19,280 nucleotides of DNA from Candidatus Pacearchaeota archaeon (GTDB lineage: Archaea > Nanoarchaeota > Nanoarchaeia > Pacearchaeales > GW2011-AR1): assembly GCA_002690445.1 (NCBI GenBank), contig NZER01000220.1, forward strand, positions 1-19,280, in the 5' to 3' direction. Under the pieces are notes generated by a model, which was given only the letters and a program-made list of their open reading frames with translations, was not told the origin of the DNA and made no database searches. This document shows positions 7,801 through 15,500 of the stretch, piece by piece (position 1 is the stretch's first letter; each line of letters begins with the position of its first letter). Position numbers and translations under genes: made by a program.

Positions 7801-9999
7801 AATCTTAATCTCCCCGCTCTGCTTGACGATTGCAACGTGATGCCACGCGTCGTCTGCCACATTAACATCAGCTCTAATATCAAGCATCTTTTTTGTTTGT
7901 TTCTCTTGCCTAACGTCATATGTCCCGCCACGTTTCAGTATGTATCCGCCAGTAGTAAAATGCTGGAAATGAATATTGCCAATGAAATTGTCCCCCTTGC
8001 CAACGTGACCCGTGCCAATTTCCACTCTCCACCCAGACCTTATAATCCCCTTAGCCTCATCTTTAATCTGCGAGCCCGCTGAGTTTGAATAGGTAAACTC
8101 GGGTAAGACAATACCAGCCATATCGATAAATTCCCCAACCTCATCTTTTCCACTAACGTCTGGAGTGAAACCGTGCCCTGTTGACGCATTTTGATCCGAC
8201 GCGATCAAAACTTTCCCGAGTTTCCTGTCGCCATAGGTTTCGGCGGCACCACCATTAAGTGCATACATTGTCGAAACTTGAGTCGCAGACACCTTTACAT
8301 AAAACTCAATAGTAAAATCACTAAAACCAAAATCTCCAATTTGAAGAGTTTGCCTCCCAATGCTCTCGCCCCTGTGATTAACTACTTCCCGAGTAATCAT
8401 TGACTTTTTCGAGCCAAGGGGGCCCCTTAACCGTAATACCTTATCTATATCTCGCGTTCCATCTGCGGCTCGATCAGGATCTCCTGTCATCGTCTTGCCT
8501 AGCGAGGAAGGGAAAAATATACTACCTGTACCATATCTCTTTACCGCAGTCTTTATTTTCACCAAATTGCTATTTTGTTGAATTTGTACGGGCTGCCTGG
8601 TAAGCATCGACACCATCATGTCAACGTCATCGGTCAAACTCGAATCAGATGCTTGCTTTAATCTTCCATTCCAGTTTTGGATATATTCCCTTGTATCTGG
8701 AATGTAATTTGACGGAACACGAACTTTCTGCAACTTCAGATCAAATTTTCTGCTGGGGATATCGGCAAACGATCTAGCGTCTATTGTTGAGGCAATTAAT
8801 GCGGAATGAGGATAACTTAACTTATAAGGGGTAAATTCCGTCACTGAATGCAAGCTGCAAGTCAAGACTGGCGCGGCGACCTTGTACCCCATATCTGCAT
8901 CTATCCTAAAAACCTTTATAATTCTGTTTCTTTTATTCGGATTTGGCGGCAAATGTATAAGACTTTCAAAAATATAGTCACTTGTGGCTAAGCCCTTAAT
9001 TCTTCTCAAAAAATAGCCACCTGCATCATTAACAAGCAGCTGGCCAGGTGTCCAGACACCCTTGGCGCTACCACCAGGCAATGGATCTGTAACCTCAAAC
9101 AATGGGGGAGTAAGTAAATTAACCTCCCCCTCGTTTCCAACATAGATCATAAAGTGAGCTTCATTTTCGATGACCGCGGTTGACCTTTTTCCAACATGTG
9201 TTGCACTCAAAACATGTATGATAATATTAACCGTAACCGCCTCCACTAGTGGATTTGTAACTACATGGGAAATTGGGAAACAGTGTCTTTCGGCTTCTCG
9301 AAGAGTTCTAAACGCTTGACTCGGGAGGTTTCTCGCGAGTGTCTCCTTGGCCCTCCACTTTTCCTCGCCTTCAACCGTCTCAACCATTTTCCTCTGCATC
9401 GCCCTAAGGCTACCTTCGGCACCAGTACTAGGACCATTAGCACTCCAGTCCGCATTCATTTCCCTACCCGTTCTAAGATGAGCGGCTTCATGGAAAATGT
9501 ATTTTGCCAGGTTGGTGTTGCTGTATTTCCAACTATTGGCTGGCACTAAAAGCGATCTAAGGAGGGTTGTTTGCCCAGTAGTCCCATAGCCCGCCCCAAG
9601 TGGCGCCTGGTCGACCATGCCCCTGCGAAAATCCGCATCAAAAATTCTAAAATTAAAGGTTCCGTTTTCCCTGTTTACCACGGGCACATCGTTTAAATAA
9701 ACAGATTGGAGATAATCAATATTATCCATCCTGTTTTGAGGGAAAAATTTTATCGAATCTCCATTTTTATCCGCAAAACCCTCAATTGGACCTTCGCAAA
9801 TCACATCTACAATTCTTGCAACTGACGCAGATTCGAAATAATCTTCATCATCCGTCCCCTTATTGAATGAATCGATTGGCGGAGTGCGCCCCACTTCAGC
9901 TTTCTCAGTGCCCAGAGCCTCCTTTAGCCTCTCTAGATACGGCACATAATTTCCCTGTGCGCGCCTTCCTACTCCTGCGTCTTTAGTTCCTTCGCCCAT
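4837..9999 (-). CDS. J: Tail tip / host specificity protein J, enlarged
   Basis: This is a homologue of lambda gpJ, the central tip protein that closes the tail and contacts the receptor. Lambda-like blocks appear in order: a (V)ICEGPIEGF-like N-terminus (residues 66-75), VPSNYxPxTREY (about 428), TNTRYGLGKY (about 915) with DKWxLYxIxxYCD after it, PRFTANLY (about 1153), and FGCTSRGQAHR (1266-1276, identical to lambda) followed by a PGD(V) block. The protein has 1720 residues against 1132 in lambda. The extra length comes from three insertions: about 163-245 (helical, contains HEAAH), about 445-900 (with a LamG-like domain at 545-840) and about 958-1150 (unrecognised). Residues about 1525-1593 are a Pro/Thr/Glu-rich linker, and about 1594-1710 an FnIII-like domain. 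ATG 9999 follows the gpI stop by 2 bases and has a good Shine-Dalgarno. The identification is secure; the function of the insertions is inferred. Confidence 0.96.
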   Translation of the reverse strand: MGEGTKDAGVGRRAQGNYVPYLERLKEALGTEKAEVGRTPPIDSFNKGTDDEDYFESASVARIVDVICEGPIEGFADKNGDSIKFFPQNRMDNIDYLQSVYLNDVPVVNRENGTFNFRIFDADFRRGMVDQAPLGAGYGTTGQTTLLRSLLVPANSWKYSNTNLAKYIFHEAAHLRTGREMNADWSANGPSTGAEGSLRAMQRKMVETVEGEEKWRAKETLARNLPSQAFRTLREAERHCFPISHVVTNPLVEAVTVNIIIHVLSATHVGKRSTAVIENEAHFMIYVGNEGEVNLLTPPLFEVTDPLPGGSAKGVWTPGQLLVNDAGGYFLRRIKGLATSDYIFESLIHLPPNPNKRNRIIKVFRIDADMGYKVAAPVLTCSLHSVTEFTPYKLSYPHSALIASTIDARSFADIPSRKFDLKLQKVRVPSNYIPDTREYIQNWNGRLKQASDSSLTDDVDMMVSMLTRQPVQIQQNSNLVKIKTAVKRYGTGSIFFPSSLGKTMTGDPDRAADGTRDIDKVLRLRGPLGSKKSMITREVVNHRGESIGRQTLQIGDFGFSDFTIEFYVKVSATQVSTMYALNGGAAETYGDRKLGKVLIASDQNASTGHGFTPDVSGKDEVGEFIDMAGIVLPEFTYSNSAGSQIKDEAKGIIRSGWRVEIGTGHVGKGDNFIGNIHFQHFTTGGYILKRGGTYDVRQEKQTKKMLDIRADVNVADDAWHHVAIVKQSGEIKIFVDGESKTLNTVGGGVSPKPEHRYSTGIDFAIDGFRYLSSRGQGEGGLDLVGRGEISIGGGSGGDAGFRNNYYGRERLNTFNGYLDSIHIVRRAKYTDNFDTVEHPNGGHGAFPDQLGDLVGNEIPSLVYLECDGDNDSTDIFDSATQLVDMRFQTGFSTDHGGGLLQWTDNPAWIFYDLMTNTRYGLGKYNVKPDAVDKWNLYEIAKYCDEKVVTGFQSKHTPRRFTVTPGSSIMTIEGFSNQSEFEREFPEYETIAIYGLDDNRGPVHRRIKYMRTASTEETPNIQLTPNVGYGKKRTSGDHLNQLISYLGDSGPDSPGSAKIQLVRLLSVEQAFLIQPDLVGKIYSLKLRLAAGTDSTEGGNATTRAASIKQLVLDYIEDPANAGSAVFNEFEKGVEINSTSVSGSCAAEFESSYDILEPRFTANLYLQSSMDAYKTLNDLASVFRGMTYYASGSVFASFDKKRDPVMMFTNANVKDGIFNYAGSAKTERYTVCTVRFQDKTEDFKQRIEYVEDPTGISKFGLVEKDLVAFGCTSRGQAHRLGKWFLITSQMENETIAFVGGQEASFLRPGDVFKVMDKTKTQSRYGGRVVAIDGDTITIDKEISHDDKLNIAGSVITLSVARGYETSESLDVKTRIDLDEDGFFDETRTVSDRDIANLRRAQVAEFIISSVEQNANVPTEHTVLRINKPGNGEPSGLAKVKIGTSWSIKNSDDALLIRGKFYRTINIKENSVSEYEVVGLEYHPEKFDIIDKEGKLRARTAKKVKEVAVETEYLPPPDVTGVSVDFGDGFELDGTETEPPEGTEGGGTMPATDSTPSTDPLADENEPPPQTMGSRYPTEKKRSLNGERKGKKPAPTESRVAHISWDSVPKAAHYEVRITTRENNLSLKEDLGVSAKDLGPKTTVIKVKAKTPVSLKPDGELAEDEPTVENTSVVVPVGDVQGEVEVVVLAVDEEGNKSENEDVGDPFADAVEIDNKLDGGETP
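4846..4854 (-). promoter_or_regulatory. Ribosome binding site of the fibre gene
   Basis: On the coding strand GGAGGGGAG lies 8 bases before ATG 4837, inside the last codons of the J gene. It is among the strongest Shine-Dalgarno sequences in the window. It fixes the fibre start and suggests high independent translation besides coupling to the TAATG stop/start overlap. Confidence 0.7.
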
Positions 10000-10001
10000 G
10001 C

Positions 10002-10679
10002 TCAGTCTCCTGGATCTGTCTTCCCGAGTCTAGCCTTCAGATTAAAGGCCCCGCGAGGGGTTATAATTGACCTAACTTCCGTAGACACCTGAAAGTCCTT
10101 ATGTGGCCCTGATAGATTTATTATCTGGCCCCACTTGTTAAACTCCAGACCCTCAGAGCTTTCAGTGGCGGAATCAATTTTTGGCAACGGATAGTGTCGC
10201 ATTTGTGCGCTCACAACCCTGGACCCAACTTTCAATCTTCCATATCCAAGCGGAACTGGAATGCCCTGCGCGGCGACATTCTCCGCCCCAGTGAATAGAA
10301 ATGATTTCGTTCCCTTTTCCTCTGAAGGTTTGGGCGGCTTAAAAAGCATCTGCATTATCAAACCTGCGATGACCGCATAAAGTATAGCCTTGAAAATCGC
10401 AGTCCAAGTAATAAACTCACTACCCTGGATTACTGGCATAAAGTGATATATTTTTGCTTTTGGATTTTTGCAGTACAGTTCCTGCTTATTTAATATGGCC
10501 TCATCTTCAATTTTAAGCATGAAGCCTATGTTTTCCTGACACTTATTTATCAAAAAACTCCTTAGCTTACCAGTATTAGCTTCTACTGCGCGCAGAGCTT
10601 CCATCGGGGACTCAACATCTAACTCCCACTCTTTCCCGAATTCTTGCGCTAAGTGACCATGAAATATAAGCTTCTTCAT
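10002..10679 (-). CDS. I: Tail assembly protein I
   Basis: This is a homologue of lambda gpI, needed to assemble the tail tip and encoded next to J. The N-terminus (residues 3-33) has the small beta-grasp-like start of lambda I, with a hydrophobic 'IFHGHLAQEFG' strand and an EALRA helix. Residues 90-113 are strongly hydrophobic, as is the middle of lambda I (there longer and rich in Gly/Ala). Residues about 127-160 carry the family signature, with AENVAAQGxPVPLGYGxLKVGSRVVS spread over that range. About 65 residues follow this signature, longer than the tail in lambda I; they are of unknown role. The total of 225 residues is close to lambda. ATG 10679 lies after a 30-base gap, the longest in the block. 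That gap has only a weak AGG 8 bases before the start and no convincing promoter or hairpin. The stop is 2 bases from J. The family is certain; the exact role is known only from lambda genetics. Confidence 0.93.
   Translation of the reverse strand: MKKLIFHGHLAQEFGKEWELDVESPMEALRAVEANTGKLRSFLINKCQENIGFMLKIEDEAILNKQELYCKNPKAKIYHFMPVIQGSEFITWTAIFKAILYAVIAGLIMQMLFKPPKPSEEKGTKSFLFTGAENVAAQGIPVPLGYGRLKVGSRVVSAQMRHYPLPKIDSATESSEGLEFNKWGQIINLSGPHKDFQVSTEVRSIITPRGAFNLKARLGKTDPGD
10007..10011 (-). promoter_or_regulatory. Ribosome binding site of J
   Basis: AGGAG on the coding strand lies 7 bases before ATG 9999, inside the last codons of gpI. It supports this start. Most other genes in the block have weak or no Shine-Dalgarno and probably depend on translational coupling. 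Confidence 0.65.
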
Positions 10680-10709
10680 ACCTTTTACCTAAAATAGATA
10701 TACACCTTT

Positions 10710-11438
10710 TTATGATCTAAGCTTAGGATTTCTGAAAATTTTAAAAATGTTTTTAATGCTTTTTTCGTCTAGCATCGTGGCGGTAGACAGCCTCTTTCTT
10801 TCGTGATGAACAATTTTATTGTCACCAATAAATACTGCGAAATGAGAAAATCCCGTTGAATTCGTCTCAAATAGCAGTAAATCATGCTTTTGAAATTCGC
10901 CAACCTCATAAAATTTGTTCTTTTTTATGAAATTTTTTATTGTATATATCGTTTTTTCCCCAAACCTGTCCCCATTTTTATCCAAGCAGTAATTAAAATC
11001 CATAAAACCCAAAGCGTTTATCTTGTTGTAATAATCTACAACAAATCTAAAACAATTCTGCAAATCGCTCACATAAACCCTGCCCAGCAGCTCTGGCGGC
11101 CTGTAGGTTTTCGGAAAATAAAGAAAAAACTCCTTAGCCTTTACTGAATAAACATAAGACGGAAGAGCCCATTCATCAGAAATAACCTTATCGTATTCAG
11201 ACGGCTGACAACCAGCGGTTGGGTGAGAATGATACGTGGCAAGTATATTGAATTTTTTTTTATACTTTAAAAAATCGTCAGCGCTAATCTCAAAAAATCT
11301 TTTTTTGTCTATATGTATATTATCGCACGGCAATACTCTTGGGCTATATAAATTATCAAGTCCTAAAAATCCACAACATTCTTCGCCGTCAACATACTCT
11401 GCATGAGTTTTTATTATTTTTTTAAAATTTACGTCCAT
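10710..11438 (-). CDS. K: Tail tip peptidase K (JAMM + NlpC/P60)
   Basis: This is a two-domain homologue of lambda gpK. The N-terminal JAB/MPN metal-protease domain shows E20 (ECCG, the usual ExCG), H70, H72 and the S80-x-x-D83 pair (HSHP...SEYD), so all zinc ligands and the acid are in place. The C-terminal NlpC/P60 domain has the nucleophile-position C129 and histidines H199 (SHFAVFIGD) and H211/H212, as in lambda K (NHAAIYxGD...LLHH). The residue before the cysteine is Asn instead of the common Asp. Family role: processing of a tail component (JAMM part) and cutting of peptidoglycan stem peptides during DNA entry (NlpC part). The gene is visibly richer in A/T than its neighbours (45 of 60 bases in 10921-10980) and contains an A9 run in the coding strand (11253-11261). 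It starts 3 bases after the gpL stop with only a weak ribosome site. Confidence 0.94.
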   Translation of the reverse strand: MDVNFKKIIKTHAEYVDGEECCGFLGLDNLYSPRVLPCDNIHIDKKRFFEISADDFLKYKKKFNILATYHSHPTAGCQPSEYDKVISDEWALPSYVYSVKAKEFFLYFPKTYRPPELLGRVYVSDLQNCFRFVVDYYNKINALGFMDFNYCLDKNGDRFGEKTIYTIKNFIKKNKFYEVGEFQKHDLLLFETNSTGFSHFAVFIGDNKIVHHERKRLSTATMLDEKSIKNIFKIFRNPKLRS

Positions 11439-11441
11439 TTA

Positions 11442-12518
11442 TTAAAACTTGAACCTATCTGTACCTGGAAACCCCCCAAACGGCAAGCCCGCATTACATG
11501 ATCCAAATCTTAACATACACCCGCTTAGAGTTTTTGAGCACTGATCTCGTACCCAATTTTCTGTATCAATCCTTGGATCCGAGCCAGAGATATTGAAAAA
11601 ATCAGAGCCCCCGTCAGAAGTAACGGCATATCCCGTGGGTTTTGCAACGAAAAACATTGTAACCTCCTGGCTTTCCGCGCTACCTATTCGCACATAATCT
11701 CCACTAGAGTAAACTCCAGTACGATTATAAATTCCAGAATCGACAAATGGAGTAGTAAAATCGTCCTGCCAAGTCGCGTTACCCTCCGTGGAAAATCCGT
11801 ATCCCTTCGTAGAAACAAATTCCTTGTCTTTTTCATCAGCTATTGGATCGCCGCGCGCCTGTAATGAATCAGAGGGAAAGAATTTTTTTGGTGGCCGAAC
11901 AAAGGAATTGCCATAATGACACCCGTTTCCACGATAAACCCATGTGCAATAATTTGAGATTATCTGCCTTCCAGGCAGCTTGACGGTATCCATTTCTAAG
12001 GGGGAAACTAACTCAAACTCAACTAAATTTTTATTTTCCGCAACTTTTTGATTGATGACATAAATATCGTCTGGGAACCTAGCAGTTGGATCTGGAGCAC
12101 CAAACGGATTCTCCTCATGTCTGAAATTTTTACTATCAATAAACTTTAAAAACGTTCTTATCCTCTTTATTTTTAAGCCAACAAAGTCATCATAGCCCTC
12201 CATTATATTAGATATAACTCCATCCACGTTTGAAACCCTTAAATGCGGCCGCGGCAGGGAGCCATCCCCCTTCACCTCAAACTGATCAACCTCAATAGGA
12301 AGCGCATGGTAAACTTTTTCATCAAAAACTAAGTTTCCCTTGAAAACTGTTCCTGGATGAAACCTAAATGATTTCCCGCTAAAACGCCCAAGCTCAAGCT
12401 CAAACATCTCCAAAACCGTACTTGGCTCAAGGCTGATAATCTCATCCTGAAGCTTTTTTGTGCTTATTGGCTCGGGTGCCGAGACCAACCTTACATTTCT
12501 TTTAGTTTCTTCTCCCAT
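11442..12518 (-). CDS. L: Minor tail protein L, Fe-S tip protein with insertion
   Basis: This is a homologue of lambda gpL, a tail tip protein that binds a [4Fe-4S] cluster. The N-terminal half aligns block by block with lambda L (RPHLRVSNVDG, a VGLKIKRxRTFLKF-like strand, and a stretch ending in PGRQI). The four cluster cysteines are kept: C191 and C200 in NYCTWVYRGNGC, and C327 and C334 in CSKTLSGC, with the same spacing inside each pair (9 and 7). Between the pairs lie 127 residues where lambda has 23, so roughly 100 residues have been inserted (about 201-326). The inserted part is aromatic and beta-like, with TGVYSSGDYVRIG, which recalls CBM5/12 chitin-binding modules. Total length is 358 against 232 in lambda. 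The start is 1 base after the preceding stop, with no clear Shine-Dalgarno, so translation is likely coupled. Identity is secure; the carbohydrate-binding idea is tentative. Confidence 0.95.
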   Translation of the reverse strand: MGEETKRNVRLVSAPEPISTKKLQDEIISLEPSTVLEMFELELGRFSGKSFRFHPGTVFKGNLVFDEKVYHALPIEVDQFEVKGDGSLPRPHLRVSNVDGVISNIMEGYDDFVGLKIKRIRTFLKFIDSKNFRHEENPFGAPDPTARFPDDIYVINQKVAENKNLVEFELVSPLEMDTVKLPGRQIISNYCTWVYRGNGCHYGNSFVRPPKKFFPSDSLQARGDPIADEKDKEFVSTKGYGFSTEGNATWQDDFTTPFVDSGIYNRTGVYSSGDYVRIGSAESQEVTMFFVAKPTGYAVTSDGGSDFFNISGSDPRIDTENWVRDQCSKTLSGCMLRFGSCNAGLPFGGFPGTDRFKF

Positions 12519-12519
12519 T

Positions 12520-15500
12520 TTATCTTAAAGTTATAAATCCAGCATATGAATTATTCCCATCCCTTAGTCCGAAATCAGCAATCTTAACCTTGTTCTGATA
12601 TCCTTCCGCGCTTAATATCTTTAATCTATAGTATCTATATGGCGCCACATTGTCAAGCTCGTATCTTCTGATTAACCCAGGAATACTAATGTAATTGCTA
12701 GTTGCGGCGTCGTCAGTTTTACTGGTTCCCATCGGCCTATTAGTCCTTGAGACTAATCCAGGTTGAGAGATAGAGCCCATACTGTCACTCACTCTTACTT
12801 CATGCAAAATAACATAGTCACTATCCTTAAGGGCGCTTTGCTTATTGCTAGCCTGCAACTCCCATCCAATAGGCGCAAAAGTTTCACCCAGGACAGTCTT
12901 TGCATGTGCATCGGTACTGTAATAGCTGAAACTGGCACCAGCACTGGTTATACTATAACTCCTCACGGCCCTGGGGTTATCTTTTCCAAAATCATAAATG
13001 AGATAATACGGGAATTCTCCCTGATCAAACAATGCGTAACTTGTAAAATCACCGTCTATCTCTCGAGCGAAAGCTTTCCACGCTGGATAAGTCCCATTCA
13101 TGGCGTTAACCGTACCTGCGCCATCGTTGCCAGCGCCCAAAACTCCAGAAATATTATAATGCCTCGAACTGTCACCATATAATTCACCAAGTGCGGCCTT
13201 GTTCGTGTAGCTATGAACCACGTCATTTTTATCACTTGTGGTTGCGGAGGTCATTCTCGGTGTCATATACCCCCCAACGCCAACGCTGTTTCTTGTGAGT
13301 TCCGAATTTTTAGCGTCAACCTCGCTTCTATTGTCTTGGCCGCTAGCTGGAAGATTTCCGCTAGGACCAAAGTCCAATATAACTCCACTCGGGATATCAA
13401 TGCAGCATCCACCCGTCCCACCATAGCCAAAATTTCTTGGCTCGGCGCCAACATCAGCACCCCTGTCTTTCTGTCCAATATATCTTGATGCAAAAAATTG
13501 TTGAGGATGTTGTCCGTTTTGGCCGTCTTGCCCGAAGCTCCCTCCGTCACCACCTCTGCCTCCAGCATTACTTTCATTCATAGTATCATCATGGCCCCTA
13601 TACATTAGCCCAGAAGCATCGTGAAGTATGATGTGCCCTTCAGCCCTGGATAAAACCTTCGTTGAGCCTGCCCCACCAAAGCCCCCGACCAATGAACCCA
13701 CCATTCCTTCTGGATTTTCAAAGACGCCTACGTCGCCACCCATCTCAGACGCAAACTTAATATATATAGTTTTATCTCCTATCAAGTTCAAAGTTCCATG
13801 CTCACGTGGACCAACCCAAGCGTTTGGCATCGCAATCTCCGCCCCATTGCCCCGAGTTCCCCATCTCTCCCAAATAAGCTCACGGGATACCCCCATTCCA
13901 GCACCACCACCACCACCTGGCCTTACCTCAAGAGAGCCCTCCACACCAAAACCCCATTGATAATTTTTCTGCTTAACATGCCCCATTGCTGGGAAACCTA
14001 ATTTCATTTGTAGGCTGCTCTTTGGCCTTTGCCTCACATAATCGCCCTCCTGGGAGCTCCTTGGCCTTATCCAGCCGCGCCGTGTCGGCGCAGCGGCTCC
14101 TTTTAAAAATTTTAAGTTATCATAACGAGTTCCCCCGACGCCACCACCTCCACCACCACCAAGAATAAAGCCTTCGCACTGAATTGTAACCTTGGAATTC
14201 CCCACGCTATAATCTGGATTAATAAAAAGGGCCGTACCGCCGTTTTGCCCGCTTTCAGGCACATGGTTTTCCGTTGAAAGTGCATCAACCTCCCCGTATG
14301 GCAATAAATACTTTCCATCCATTTTTCCCTTGGTGGATCTTGTTGCGATTGGACCTATGCCCGCCAATTCTACCACTGACCCTAGTCTTGCCTGGGATTT
14401 GGTTAAATGCATCCCTGGTCCCGCAGCGGGCTTTTGGTCATCCACTACTTCATAAGAAATTGCCGCCGCTTTCGTTTCGAGATTCGACGCATCGCCCCCC
14501 TTTCCCGCTGCTCCTACGATTGCGGCACTTTGAGATACCTTTATGAGTATCGGCAATGCGGGATCCGATGCGCCATTTGCGGTCGTCGGCTTTAAGCCTC
14601 TCCCGCTGTCAAGCGCTGGAAGATCTGGATCCATTGACGCAATATAGCAATTGTCATTTATCAAAAAATGCACCCCTGAAAAATTATTTATATTAGAATA
14701 CCCAAGCTGAGCCAATCTGTACATCGCCAGGCCGCTTAGATTAAGGTTTTCATGCATGGTAGAATCGATGGGCTTGTTTATATTGACGACTAGGGGGACT
14801 TGCTCGTGTGTTGTTGTAAACCCAGTGACCCACGCTGAAGAATTGATGTTTCTACCTCCAGCAATATCTATATTTTCAGCTTTAACCCGATAATAATAAG
14901 TTGTATTTTTACTCAAACCTTCGTGCTCAAAAGTAGATATACCAGTCGGCTCGTGCCTTAGAATATATTCGTGATCGATTGTTGAAAAATTTGATGCAGT
15001 TGACCATTGCAGGCTTACCCCCGTGGCAGTATAGGGCTCCTGCAACTCCCATGTGCCAGTAACTTTCAATGTGTCCTCGACTAGGTCAATTCTAAAATTT
15101 TTAGGAACGCCAGGGGCTGCATTTTCCCTTGCGGCGCCAACCAAATCAATAATCAAGTCGCCGCTATGATCGGCGAAGAAAAATCTGTCTGTTGTTTCGA
15201 TAATTAACTGACTCTCCTTTGTATCGTACCCAATATCTGCTAATGGTGACCCAGTTATTCCAGTTGTTACAAATTCTATCTCAAAAAATCCGCTATCCTT
15301 AGGGTCTAGTTCGTAAACCGCCTCCTTCGGACTAACTACCGTAAAGTCGGAGTTAAATCTATTCTCCTTAAAATTGAATAACCCAGACGAGGCGTGTGCG
15401 CCAGATAGGGTTAATGTAGAAATAATTTGCTGCTCACCACTGTTTATCAAATAAAACCCAGTACCAGACCTAAATCCAGTCATGAAGGCCCCAAAATCCA

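Noticed and set aside
10680..10709. Promoter or terminator in the 30-base gap between I and K
   Set aside because: It is AT-rich like the end of K, but has no hairpin followed by a T-run and no clear -35/-10 pair of correct spacing.
11253..11261. A9 run in K as a programmed slippage site
   Set aside because: Adding one A leads to a stop about 20 codons later, before a useful domain is complete, and the unshifted frame already encodes the full two-domain protein. AT-rich composition explains the run.
13628..13960. Plus-strand proline-rich frame of 110 codons (and similar ones at 660-962 and 2523-2810)
   Set aside because: Proline-rich products arise as the complement of glycine codons in the minus-strand glycine-rich proteins. 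They are shadows.
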